From Actinomycetes bacterium (lineage in GTDB: Bacteria > Actinomycetota > Aquicultoria > UBA3085 > Oleimmundimicrobiaceae), in NCBI GenBank assembly GCA_030614255.1, contig JAUWKI010000010.1, forward strand, positions 1 through 42,273: a stretch of DNA of 42,273 nt, in the 5' to 3' direction. The notes under the pieces are model-generated. The model had not been told where the DNA came from. It did no database searches and worked only from the letters and a program-made list of their open reading frames with translations. This document shows, piece after piece, positions 25,337-35,349 of the stretch; position 1 is the first letter of the stretch, and each line of letters starts with the position of its first letter. The translations under genes were made by a program, and so were the position numbers.

Positions 25337-28300
25337 CTACCAACGAAGCGGTTTCTGCCAAGCTTCCTTTAAATCGTAAATATTGGCGTCTATAACAAAT
25401 TTTCCGTCTTTTCCGACAACTTTAAAATCATCATCCGCCCTTACCTTCCCAATCTCAGCAAAGATACTTCCTTTCATATGGTTTTCGAAAGCGACTTTTT
25501 TTTCAGGTGAAACGGTCACAATGAACCTGCTGTTTGATTCGGAAAATAAAACAGCATCATCCCTTAATGCCTCTTCAACCGGAACAAGCTTTAAGTCTAT
25601 ATCCATACCTAAGCCACCAGCAAAAGAACTCTCGGCTGCCGCGAGCCCAAACCCTCCCTCAGAACAGTCGTGGCAAGAGGAAACGATACCTTCCATAATT
25701 GCCCCATGCAATGAATTATAAAGTCTTCGCGCAACTTCAACATCCAGCGTGGGAACATAGCCGCCCGCAAGCCCCTTCGTCATCAGGTAGTGAGAGCCAC
25801 CAAGTTCCTTCCGGGTTATCCCTAGAATATATACCAAATCTCCCTCTTGCTTAACATCCATCGTAATGGCCTTCTCTGTGTCCTTAATCACGCCCATAGC
25901 CGAAATAAGCAAAGTTGGTGGAATCGAGATAGTCTTATCTCCCACCTGGTATTCATTATGAAAACTATCCTTACCTGATATAAAAGGCACTCCTAACCCA
26001 ACCGCAGCATAGTAACATCCTTGAGCGGCTCTTACCAACTGAGCCAATTTAAAGTCGCCGTCTGGATTATCATCAGACAAAATCGGATTTCCCCAACAGA
26101 AATTATCAAGAATTGCGATGTGCTCTGAATCTGCTCCGACGGCCACACAGTTTCTAATGGACTCATCTATAACCGAAGCAGCCATCCAATATGTATCAAT
26201 TTCGCCAAACTTTGGATTTATTCCATTAGAGATAACAACGCCTTCTTCTCTATCCGGTAAAGGTTTTATGACGGCCGCATCCGATGGACCATCATTCACT
26301 TTACCAACAAGCGGTTTGACCACACTTGACCCTTGAACCTCGTGATCATACTGACGAATTACCCATTCCTTGCTGCAAACATTAAGCGAGGAGAGAATCT
26401 TCTTAAGAGTCGGTGCCAGGTCATCGGGTTGAGAAAAATCCGGGAGAGCAAGCCCGGGTGGTTTCCAGGTCGCCTTGAGCTTTAACTGCAGTACTCCCTC
26501 ATGAACAAAATCAATATTAAGGTAAAGAACGGTTCTTCCTTTATATTTGACATGAATCTTTCCGCTGGGTTGAAATTCTCCGATTACAGTCGCTTCGACA
26601 TCCCATTTTTCACAAACTTCCATAAAGTCATCAATTTTATCGGGAGGGACAGCGAGCGTCATTCTCTCTTGCGACTCCGAGACCCAGAGTTCCCACGGGT
26701 CCAAACCAAGATATTTGGTTAGGGGCTTTTCCAAATCGACTACACACCCGCCACAAAACTCAGCCATCTCCCCGACTGAAGAAGATAATCCACCAGCTCC
26801 ATTATCAGTAATCGCATTAAATAGTCCTTTATCGCGGGTTTCAAGTAACGCATCCATCATCTTTTTTTGAACGATAGGCGCACCTATTTGAACGGCTGTG
26901 GGCGAGGTTGTCTCCTCCAGTTTGGTTGAGGAAAAAGTGGCACCGTGAATGCCGTCTTTCCCGATCCTTCCGCCAATCATAATAATTAAATCGTCGGGCT
27001 CAACCGTCTTTATATGACTTTCCCGACCCAAAATCTTCTTGGGCATCATGCCGCCGGTACCACAGTAGACAAGCGGATTATATACATAGGCCTCATCGAA
27101 AACGATTGCACCGTTTACCGTGGGTATTCCCATCTTATTTCCGCCATGTTCAACTCCCTTTCTTACTCCCTTAAAAATACGCTTTGGGTGCAAAACTTTA
27201 GAAGGTAATTCTTCATACGAAAAATCTGGTGGGCCAAAACAGAAGACATCCGTATTGAATATCAGGTTCGCTCCTAAACCGGTTCCCATGGGATCTCGAT
27301 TAACTCCAACAATACCTGTAAGAGCCCCTCCATAAGGGTCAAGAGCAGAAGGATGGTTGTGGGTCTCGACTTTAAAAACCAAGTTATAATCCTCATTAAA
27401 ACTTATAATCCCGGCATTGTCCTCGAAGACTGAGACCAACCAGTCTTTGTTTATATCTTCGGTTGCCCTCTTGATATAACTCTTAAAAAGACTGTCGATT
27501 TTTTCTTTCTTTCCGTCTTCCTCATAATCTATGAGGGCATTAAATATCTTGTGTTTGCAGTGTTCGGACCATGTCTGGGCAAGCATTTCCAGCTCAACAT
27601 CAGTTGGTTTGTCTCCGAGACCAACTCTTTTGCGTTCTTTTAAAATTTTTGAGTCCTTGAAGTAATCGCGAATTTGACGCATCTCTTCCAAGTTGAGTGA
27701 AAGAACTCCTTCCGTGCTTATTCTCATAAGCTCCTTGTCATCAACATCGAGGTTTACCTCGGCAACACGCGGCTCCCGGGAACCAGTGTCCATAAAATAC
27801 TTTTCATCTTCCCTTTTTCTCGCAAGCCAGCTTTGCTCATCCCAGATAGAGTAGTGTTCAATGATTGGATTAGCCAAAAGTCCGGTACATACGCGCTTGG
27901 CATCTTCATCACCAATTTGCCCATTTATTAAGTAGAGCCGTGAGGTGTGAACAGATTCACCCTCTTTAAGCTCCACGTTTAAGAGATCCTCTATCCCTTC
28001 GACAGCAGTTTTTCCAACGTTATCGGTTACACCTGGTTTGTAACCAACCTCGATAATCTTGGAGAAATTCTTAGCAATGGTCCTGCCACAAGAAGAGACT
28101 TGAATGATGGGGTCCGTTAAAAGCTCGATAGCAATCTTTTTGGCCTGCTCCTCATCTAACGCAGCTTTTATTGTGTAAACGTCGATTGTTCTTACCGAGT
28201 CTATATCTATCCTTAAATCTTCAACGATAGATTTTTTAACCGATTCCCCTAAAGAATCTATAACCCCGGGTTTAAAACCAACTTCTATTCGCCAAATCAT
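25337..28300 (-). CDS. purL: Phosphoribosylformylglycinamidine synthase: PurS-PurS-PurL fusion
   Basis: 987 residues, against about 740 for a stand-alone small PurL. The first about 155 residues hold two PurS-like repeats: residues 1-72 (IEVGFKPGVIDSLGESVKKS, ending LTDPIIQVSS) and 82-152 (IEVGYKPGVTDNVGKTAVEG, ending LANPIIEHYS). PurL follows with QTWSEHCKHK, ETHNHPSALDPYGGALTG, NGAIVFDEAY, DNGAGGLSSSVGEMA and SCHDCSEGGFGLA. With the separate purQ this completes FGAM synthase, so no free purS is needed. Its ATG follows the purC stop without a gap. Confidence 0.95.
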   Translation of the reverse strand: MIWRIEVGFKPGVIDSLGESVKKSIVEDLRIDIDSVRTIDVYTIKAALDEEQAKKIAIELLTDPIIQVSSCGRTIAKNFSKIIEVGYKPGVTDNVGKTAVEGIEDLLNVELKEGESVHTSRLYLINGQIGDEDAKRVCTGLLANPIIEHYSIWDEQSWLARKREDEKYFMDTGSREPRVAEVNLDVDDKELMRISTEGVLSLNLEEMRQIRDYFKDSKILKERKRVGLGDKPTDVELEMLAQTWSEHCKHKIFNALIDYEEDGKKEKIDSLFKSYIKRATEDINKDWLVSVFEDNAGIISFNEDYNLVFKVETHNHPSALDPYGGALTGIVGVNRDPMGTGLGANLIFNTDVFCFGPPDFSYEELPSKVLHPKRIFKGVRKGVEHGGNKMGIPTVNGAIVFDEAYVYNPLVYCGTGGMMPKKILGRESHIKTVEPDDLIIMIGGRIGKDGIHGATFSSTKLEETTSPTAVQIGAPIVQKKMMDALLETRDKGLFNAITDNGAGGLSSSVGEMAEFCGGCVVDLEKPLTKYLGLDPWELWVSESQERMTLAVPPDKIDDFMEVCEKWDVEATVIGEFQPSGKIHVKYKGRTVLYLNIDFVHEGVLQLKLKATWKPPGLALPDFSQPDDLAPTLKKILSSLNVCSKEWVIRQYDHEVQGSSVVKPLVGKVNDGPSDAAVIKPLPDREEGVVISNGINPKFGEIDTYWMAASVIDESIRNCVAVGADSEHIAILDNFCWGNPILSDDNPDGDFKLAQLVRAAQGCYYAAVGLGVPFISGKDSFHNEYQVGDKTISIPPTLLISAMGVIKDTEKAITMDVKQEGDLVYILGITRKELGGSHYLMTKGLAGGYVPTLDVEVARRLYNSLHGAIMEGIVSSCHDCSEGGFGLAAAESSFAGGLGMDIDLKLVPVEEALRDDAVLFSESNSRFIVTVSPEKKVAFENHMKGSIFAEIGKVRADDDFKVVGKDGKFVIDANIYDLKEAWQKPLRW

Positions 28301-29212
28301 TTATTTAATAAATTCCTTTCCCGTTATTCTTTCGTATGCTTCTATGTACTTTTTGCTTGTTTCCTCAATGACTTCTAGCGACAAATGGGGAGGCGGAGGT
28401 TCATGGTCCCAACCTATCTCATCTAGATAATCTCTTACGAACTGTTTATCAAAACTCTTCTGTGGCCACCCCGACTTATAATCATCAACCGTCCAGAACC
28501 GTGAGGAGTCAGGCGTAAACACCTCATCAATGATTATGGTTTTACCATGTAATTTTCCAAATTCAAACTTGGTATCAGCAATTATTATTCCTTTAGATTC
28601 AGCCTCGGCAGCAGCAAATTCATAGAGTTTGATACTTAAATCCCGAAGCTCTTCCGCAACATCAGCGCTAAGAATTTTAGCTGCTTTTTCAAACGAAATA
28701 TTTTCATCATGTCCGGATTCCGCCTTCGTGGCAGGAGTAAATATTGGTCTGGGGAGCTTGTCCGATTCCTTTAATCCCTTTGGAAGCTCGATTCCGCAAA
28801 TCGTGCCACTCTTCTTATACTCCTTCCAGCCCGAACCGGAAAGATAGCCTCTAACGACACACTCAACAGGATATACATCAGTTTTTTTAACAAGCATGCT
28901 TCTACCGTCGAGATAATTGATTTGGTCCTTCAGCTCGATTGGAAAATCATCGATGTTGACAGAGATAAGGTGGTTTTTGACAATATGCTCGGTCCGTCCG
29001 AACCAATAAAGAGAGAGAGCCGTTAAGACTTTTCCTTTATATGGAATATCATCAGGTAGGATAGAATCGTACGCAGATATTCTATCTGTCGCGACAATAA
29101 CCAATCTGTTGCCAAAATCGTATATGTCCCTAACTTTTCCTTGCTTGGTGGGCTTAAGCAGAGTAATTTCACACCTCGGACAAAAGATTATTAACTGATT
29201 GAATAGTATCAA
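28301..29212 (-). CDS. purC: SAICAR synthase
   Basis: PurC joins CAIR and aspartate. Motifs: KPTKQGKVRDIYDFG, VATDRISAYDSILPDDIPYKG (split over about 38-58), ECVVRGYLSGSGWKEYKKSG, and IIADTKFEFG; length (about 290-303) fits the yeast-like long form. The start is unclear: TTG 29212 has no ribosome site, while a good GAGG lies just inside the frame (about 29171-29176), six bases before an ATT codon at 29167 whose following residues (TLLKPTKQGKVRD) match the usual N-terminus. A rare start codon or a small local deletion are possible. Confidence 0.93.
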   Translation of the reverse strand: MILFNQLIIFCPRCEITLLKPTKQGKVRDIYDFGNRLVIVATDRISAYDSILPDDIPYKGKVLTALSLYWFGRTEHIVKNHLISVNIDDFPIELKDQINYLDGRSMLVKKTDVYPVECVVRGYLSGSGWKEYKKSGTICGIELPKGLKESDKLPRPIFTPATKAESGHDENISFEKAAKILSADVAEELRDLSIKLYEFAAAEAESKGIIIADTKFEFGKLHGKTIIIDEVFTPDSSRFWTVDDYKSGWPQKSFDKQFVRDYLDEIGWDHEPPPPHLSLEVIEETSKKYIEAYERITGKEFIK

Positions 29213-29267
29213 AAAACAGGGTCTGTGAAAAGGATAACAAATATTATCTAAGCTTTAATTTAAGCAC

Positions 29268-30569
29268 CTAATCATCTAAATCTTTGAGCCGCTTAAAAAT
29301 TTTATCGATATTTCTTAAGTAATACGAGTAATCAAATATTTTGACTAAATCTCCTTCAGTTAAAAACTTTTTGATTTCGCTATCAGAGAGCAAGGTTTCC
29401 TTGAAATCGACCCTATCTCGCCATGTCTTCATCGCGCATCGCTGCACTACTCTGTATGCATTCTCCCTTGACATCCCCTTTTCAATAAGGGTAAGTAAAA
29501 CTCTCTGAGAGAAGAAAAGCCCGCGAGTCTTCTCAAGGTTAGTCTTCATATTTTCGGGATAGACCTTGAGGTCTTGAATCACATGAATACATCTATGGAA
29601 CATATAATCAAGAAGGATAGTGCTATCCGGAATGATAATCCGTTCAGCCGAAGAATGAGAGATATCCCTTTCATGCCAAAGAGCCACATCTTCCAAAGCA
29701 GCTTGAGCATTTGAGCGCACGACTCTCGCCAGCCCACAGATACGTTCACATATAATTGGGTTTTTCTTATGTGGCATAGCCGACGACCCCTTCTGCCCCT
29801 TCATAAAAGGCTCCTCGGCCTCTAAAACTTCGGTTCTTTGCAGGTGCCTTATCTCAAGCGCAAACTTATCCAATGACGAAGCAACCACCGCAAGAGTGCA
29901 CATATACTCGGCGTGTCTGTCTCTTTGAAGAACCTGAGTTGAGACAGGAGCAAGTTTCAGACCCAATTTTTCACAGACGTAAGATTCTACAAAAGGATCA
30001 ATGTTTGCATAGGTGCCCACGGCACCCGATATTTTGCCATAGCTTATAATCTCTTTTGACCTCTCAAGACGCTCGATGTTTCGCTCCATCTCAAAAGCCC
30101 AAAGAGCAAATTTCAACCCAAAAACAATCGGCTCCGCATGGATACCATGAGAACGACCAATCATCATCGTGTCTTTAAATTCAAAAGCCCTCTTTTTCAA
30201 CACCGCTTTAAGATTTTTTGCGTCCTCAATCAAGAAATCGATGGCCTCTTTCATTAAGACGGAAAGTCCCGTATCCACAATATCTGATGAGGTCATACCG
30301 TAATGAATATATTTGGAGGCAGGCCCAACATATTCTGCAACATTCGTTAGAAATGCTATGACATCGTGGTGAACTTCTTCCTCTATCTCGTCGATTCGCT
30401 CAACATCGAATTGTGCCTTGTTCCTTATCTCCGCAACGGCCTCTTCTGGAGTAACACCCAGTTTAGCTTGTGCTTCGCAGGCAAGAACCTCTATATCGAG
30501 CCACTTCTGATACTTATTTTCTTGACTCCAAATGGATTTCATTCTCGGTAAAGTATATCTTTCAATCAC
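29268..30569 (-). CDS. purB: Adenylosuccinate lyase
   Basis: PurB cleaves SAICAR and adenylosuccinate, so it serves both IMP and AMP synthesis. The fumarase-superfamily signature is GQKGSSAMPHKKNPI (about 260-274) with catalytic His in GRSHGIHAEP and YGMTSSDIVDT. 433 residues, normal. Start is GTG with AAGGAGGAG upstream. Confidence 0.97.
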   Translation of the reverse strand: MIERYTLPRMKSIWSQENKYQKWLDIEVLACEAQAKLGVTPEEAVAEIRNKAQFDVERIDEIEEEVHHDVIAFLTNVAEYVGPASKYIHYGMTSSDIVDTGLSVLMKEAIDFLIEDAKNLKAVLKKRAFEFKDTMMIGRSHGIHAEPIVFGLKFALWAFEMERNIERLERSKEIISYGKISGAVGTYANIDPFVESYVCEKLGLKLAPVSTQVLQRDRHAEYMCTLAVVASSLDKFALEIRHLQRTEVLEAEEPFMKGQKGSSAMPHKKNPIICERICGLARVVRSNAQAALEDVALWHERDISHSSAERIIIPDSTILLDYMFHRCIHVIQDLKVYPENMKTNLEKTRGLFFSQRVLLTLIEKGMSRENAYRVVQRCAMKTWRDRVDFKETLLSDSEIKKFLTEGDLVKIFDYSYYLRNIDKIFKRLKDLDD

Positions 30570-30614
30570 TTAAGCTCCTCCTTAATTGACAACTTAATCT
30601 AATTCTAATTAAAT

Positions 30615-31073
30615 TCAACGCGCTGCCAGATTTTCCTTATATTTCTTAAGAGCTTCGCGAATCTTTGGATATTTAATGCTTAAAATCTGGGCTGCCAAAA
30701 TACCGGCATTTTTTGCTCCTCCTATGGCAACCGTTGCAACAGGAACACCGTTAGGCATCTGAACTATCGAAAGCAGAGCGTCCATCCCGCCAAAATCCTT
30801 AGAAGAAATCGGAACCCCTATCACCGGCAATATGGCATAAGAAGCAACCGCTCCAGCTAGATGTGCCGCTTTACCCGCTCCACAAATTATAACTTCTATA
30901 CCTTTTTCTTCAGCACCGGTAGCATACTCCTGAACCTTTTTTGGAGTACGGTGCGCAGACATCACACTTATTTCATTGGGTATCTCAAACTCATCGAGAA
31001 TTTCTTTGGCAGTTTTCATAACCGGCTCATCAGATTTGCTACCCATTAAAATCCCCACAAGTGGCTTCTCCAC
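30615..31073 (-). CDS. purE: N5-carboxyaminoimidazole ribonucleotide mutase
   Basis: PurE (152 residues) has the class I signatures [10 protein letters not shown] and [10 protein letters not shown] and [19 protein letters not shown]. The normally GAGGAAHLPG loop reads [10 protein letters not shown] here. Class I enzymes work with PurK, but no purK lies in the operon; it may be elsewhere or CO2 concentration may allow bypass. Start is GTG behind GGGGGG. Confidence 0.95.
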   Translation of the reverse strand: MEKPLVGILMGSKSDEPVMKTAKEILDEFEIPNEISVMSAHRTPKKVQEYATGAEEKGIEVIICGAGKAAHLAGAVASYAILPVIGVPISSKDFGGMDALLSIVQMPNGVPVATVAIGGAKNAGILAAQILSIKYPKIREALKKYKENLAAR

Positions 31074-31116
31074 TCTATATTCCCCCCTTTGTTAGTTTAC
31101 AGTTATTAGTTGATAG

Positions 31117-32442
31117 TTAAAAACTGCCAAGAGAACTTACTCCCAACTCCCCACTACCGACTCCCGACTGGCTCTTGACCGCTCTCAAAGCAATATCTTT
31201 CCTGTAATACATACCCTCAAAACTAATCTTCCTAATTGCTTCATAAGCACGTTCACGAGCATCTTTAAAATCATTCCCAAGAGCGCTTACACTCAGAACT
31301 CTTCCTCCGGCAGTAGCTATCTTTTTACCATCCAGAACTGTACCAGCGTGAAATACAACAATATCTTCACTTAAGCCAACATCTTCTGTTCCCTTTATCT
31401 CAAATCCTTTTTCATATTTACCAGGATAACCATCGGAAGCTAAAACAACGGCTACACAACTCTTTGGTGACCACTTAAGTCCTTCGTGTTGCCCTAAACA
31501 TCCATCCGCAACAGCGAGCATAATTTCAGCTAAATCGCTCTCCAACCGTGGAAGAATCGCCTGGGTTTCGGGGTCTCCGAAACGACAGTTAAATTCGAGG
31601 ACTTTGAGCCCATCTTTTGTAAGAATTATTCCACCGTAGAGAACCCCACGATATTCGATACCCTCGTTTGCCAGTCCTTTAATTACTGGCTTAAGCACCT
31701 CATTAACTATCATATCGTATATATCTTTGGTTACAACCGGCACGGGTGAATAAGAGCCCATGCCCCCAGTGTTTGGACCTAAGTCGCCATCATAAATTCT
31801 CTTATAATCCTGGGCGGGAACCATGGGCAAAACAGTTTCTCCATCGGTGAACGCGAGGAGCGAGACTTCCTCTCCCTCCAGATACTCTTCGATTATTACC
31901 TTTTTACCTGCCGACCTAAATCTTTTACTCACAAAACAATCTTCGAGAGCTTCTTTGGCTTCCTCCCTATTTTCTGCAATAATTACGCCTTTCCCTGCCG
32001 CCAACCCATCAGCTTTAACCACCAAAGGAACCTCGTGGTTATTAACATAGTTTACCGCCTCTTTAAAATCGGTAAAAATCTCCGCGTATCCGGTAGGAAT
32101 TCCATATTTTTGCATGATATTTTTGGCAAAGCTCTTGCTGCCCTCCATCTGAGCCGCTTTCCCCCGTGGGCCAAAAATCCTTAAACGCCTCTTCTCAAAT
32201 AAATCAACGATGCCGGCAACAAGAGGAGCTTCTGGCCCAACTACGGTAAGACCGATACTTTCTCCTTCGGCGAAATCGGCAAGTGCTTCGATGTCATCAA
32301 CCGAAATATGTAAATTTTCTGCTATCTTTGCCGTCCCCCCATTTCCCGGGGCACAGTAAATTTTTTCAACGAGTGGGCTTTGACTTAACTTCCATGTCAA
32401 CGTATGCTCTCGACCACCACTTCCCACAACCAAGATCTTCAT
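31117..32442 (-). CDS. purD: Phosphoribosylamine-glycine ligase
   Basis: ATP-grasp enzyme joining phosphoribosylamine and glycine. Motifs: VGSGGREHTLTWKL at the N-terminus, APGNGGTAKIA, VVGPEAPLVAGI, GSKSFAKNIMQKYGIPT, VVKADGLAAGKGVIIA, YKRIYDGDLGPNTGGMG and EFNCRFGDPETQ. Domain ends near IALRAV; the last about 20 residues (SQSGVGSGELGVSSLGSF) are low-complexity and encoded by the ACTCCCGACTCC-type repeat, so the native stop seems to have been lost to repeat insertion. GGGGGA precedes ATG. Confidence 0.97.
   Translation of the reverse strand: MKILVVGSGGREHTLTWKLSQSPLVEKIYCAPGNGGTAKIAENLHISVDDIEALADFAEGESIGLTVVGPEAPLVAGIVDLFEKRRLRIFGPRGKAAQMEGSKSFAKNIMQKYGIPTGYAEIFTDFKEAVNYVNNHEVPLVVKADGLAAGKGVIIAENREEAKEALEDCFVSKRFRSAGKKVIIEEYLEGEEVSLLAFTDGETVLPMVPAQDYKRIYDGDLGPNTGGMGSYSPVPVVTKDIYDMIVNEVLKPVIKGLANEGIEYRGVLYGGIILTKDGLKVLEFNCRFGDPETQAILPRLESDLAEIMLAVADGCLGQHEGLKWSPKSCVAVVLASDGYPGKYEKGFEIKGTEDVGLSEDIVVFHAGTVLDGKKIATAGGRVLSVSALGNDFKDARERAYEAIRKISFEGMYYRKDIALRAVKSQSGVGSGELGVSSLGSF
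31138..31170. repeat. ACTCCCGACTCC-type repeat forming the purD 3' end
   Basis: TACTCCCAACTCCCC and ACTACCGACTCCCGACT lie inside the last purD codons and continue into the purD-purE gap as GTTAGTTTACAGTTATTAG-type words. Same family as in hypF, 25170-25200 and 42078-42095. Confidence 0.65.
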
Positions 32443-32498
32443 GTAATCCCCCAGAAAAAATCTTAACTTTTATCTTAATTTGCGATTAACTAAACTTG

Positions 32499-33791
<1,293 letters not shown>

Positions 33792-33817
33792 TTATTTTTT
33801 CCACAACTTCATAAATC

Positions 33818-35194
33818 TTACGTCTTTAATGCACTTAAAATTGCCCTGGCAGCAATTATTCCAGAGGCAGATGACTGCACCAGCCCCCTGGTTACCCCAG
33901 CTCCGTCACCAACCGCATAAAGATTTTTTACTCCCGCTTCAAGAGTGGGCCTAAGTTCCAATCTGGAAGAATAAAACTTTACTTCCACACCATATAGAAG
34001 CGTATTTTTTGAATTAATGCCAGGTGTTATTCTATCAAGAACTTCTATCATTTCAAGAATATCAGATATATATCTATAGGGAAGGACAAAACTCAAATCA
34101 CCAGGAATAGCATCCTTTAGGGTGGGCTCAACTGTGCTTTGGGCTATTCTCGACTTGGTTGAACGCCTACCTTTTTTAAGGTCTCCGAGCCTCTGAATCA
34201 AAATCCCTCCACCTAGTAAGTTTGCCAACCGAGCAATATACTTGCCGTAATCAATCGGCCTTCTAAATGGTTCCGTAAACGTGGTGCTAGCCAATAACGC
34301 AAAGTTCGTATTATTGGTCTTCTTGTTAGCATAACTTTGACCATTTACCGTCATGACATCGCCATATGTCTCTCTGGTTACTTCTCCATAAGGACAGACA
34401 CAAAACGTTCGCACCTTATCGTCGAAAGATTTGGAGTAATAGATAAATTTGGGCTCATAAAGAAACTTTGTTGCCGGCTCCATAACCGAGGCCAGCGTTT
34501 CAATCCTCAATCCTATATCAACAGCATTCATATGAAGTCTCAGACCCAACCGGCGCGCTTCGACGCTCAACCAATCTGAACCAACTCTTCCGGGAGCCAC
34601 TATAACATGATCACCTTTAATCTCTTGGCCATCGGTGGTCTGAACCCCAATTACTTTCCCTTTTTTAGTAAGAATCCTTGCAACTTCGGCTTTTGGACCC
34701 ACCTTTATCTCAACTTCTGAGTCTAGAAACTCTTTCATTGCTTTCATAACTTCCCGGGCCTTTTCCGTCCCCATATGTCTTATTTTGGCAGGAATAAGGA
34801 TAAGACCAGCCAGCTCAGCTTGACGATGTAGGTCATCGATTTTCTCTTTATTTAAACCATGCTCTTTCGCGTCGACACCAAATTCCCTATAGATGCCATC
34901 AACATAGTCTATTAATTTCTCTAAAACATCCTTTGACACATATTCTTCCAGCCATCCACCAATTTCCGTAGAGAGTGTCAGTTTCCCATCACTAAAAGCG
35001 CCAGCGCCGCCCCAACCCGAAGTAACAGCACTCTGAAAGTTCTCTTCTTTACTTTCAAGCTGTCTCGCGCGCTCATCAATGTCTTCACCCTTCTCTAAGA
35101 TAAGCACTTTCGAATTGTTCTTTTTTACCAATTCCAGAGCGGCAAATATACCAGCCGGTCCAGCCCCAACAATTATCACATCATATCTCGTCAT
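33818..35194 (-). CDS. FAD-dependent dehydrogenase, COG2509-type
   Basis: N-terminal Rossmann motif VIIVGAGPAGIFAALELV (about 6-23) with LILEKG, a SGWGGAGAFSDGKLTLS segment typical of COG2509, and a C-terminal FAD motif NLYAVGDGAGVTRGLVQSSA. 458 residues. The family is uncharacterised. GGGAGGG precedes the ATG. A terminator after dnaB lies immediately upstream, so this gene likely starts the transcription unit that continues into purA; any link to purine synthesis is speculative. Confidence 0.85.
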   Translation of the reverse strand: MTRYDVIIVGAGPAGIFAALELVKKNNSKVLILEKGEDIDERARQLESKEENFQSAVTSGWGGAGAFSDGKLTLSTEIGGWLEEYVSKDVLEKLIDYVDGIYREFGVDAKEHGLNKEKIDDLHRQAELAGLILIPAKIRHMGTEKAREVMKAMKEFLDSEVEIKVGPKAEVARILTKKGKVIGVQTTDGQEIKGDHVIVAPGRVGSDWLSVEARRLGLRLHMNAVDIGLRIETLASVMEPATKFLYEPKFIYYSKSFDDKVRTFCVCPYGEVTRETYGDVMTVNGQSYANKKTNNTNFALLASTTFTEPFRRPIDYGKYIARLANLLGGGILIQRLGDLKKGRRSTKSRIAQSTVEPTLKDAIPGDLSFVLPYRYISDILEMIEVLDRITPGINSKNTLLYGVEVKFYSSRLELRPTLEAGVKNLYAVGDGAGVTRGLVQSSASGIIAARAILSALKT

Positions 35195-35216
35195 CTATCC
35201 CTCCCGAGCCAACGGC

Positions 35217-35256
35217 AAAAAAATGACTCAAATGGAAAGCTGGCCTCCCATCTGAG
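35217..35256 (-). terminator. Rho-independent terminator after dnaB
   Basis: On the minus strand CTCAGATGG (35256-35248) pairs with CCATTTGAG (35235-35227), 9 bp with one G-U, extended by two pairs inward, then GTCA and seven T (35223-35217). Confidence 0.75.
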
Positions 35257-35349
35257 CACACCATTAACGGACATATCTACCTTTTCCTCGGTTATCTATC
35301 AGTAGACACTACACAAAACATCGCAAAAATTGGCAACTTAAAACTTAAT

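Noticed and set aside
35195-35349. Purine riboswitch upstream of the FAD/purine unit
   Set aside because: No purine-riboswitch core sequence is visible; the only clear structure is the dnaB terminator.
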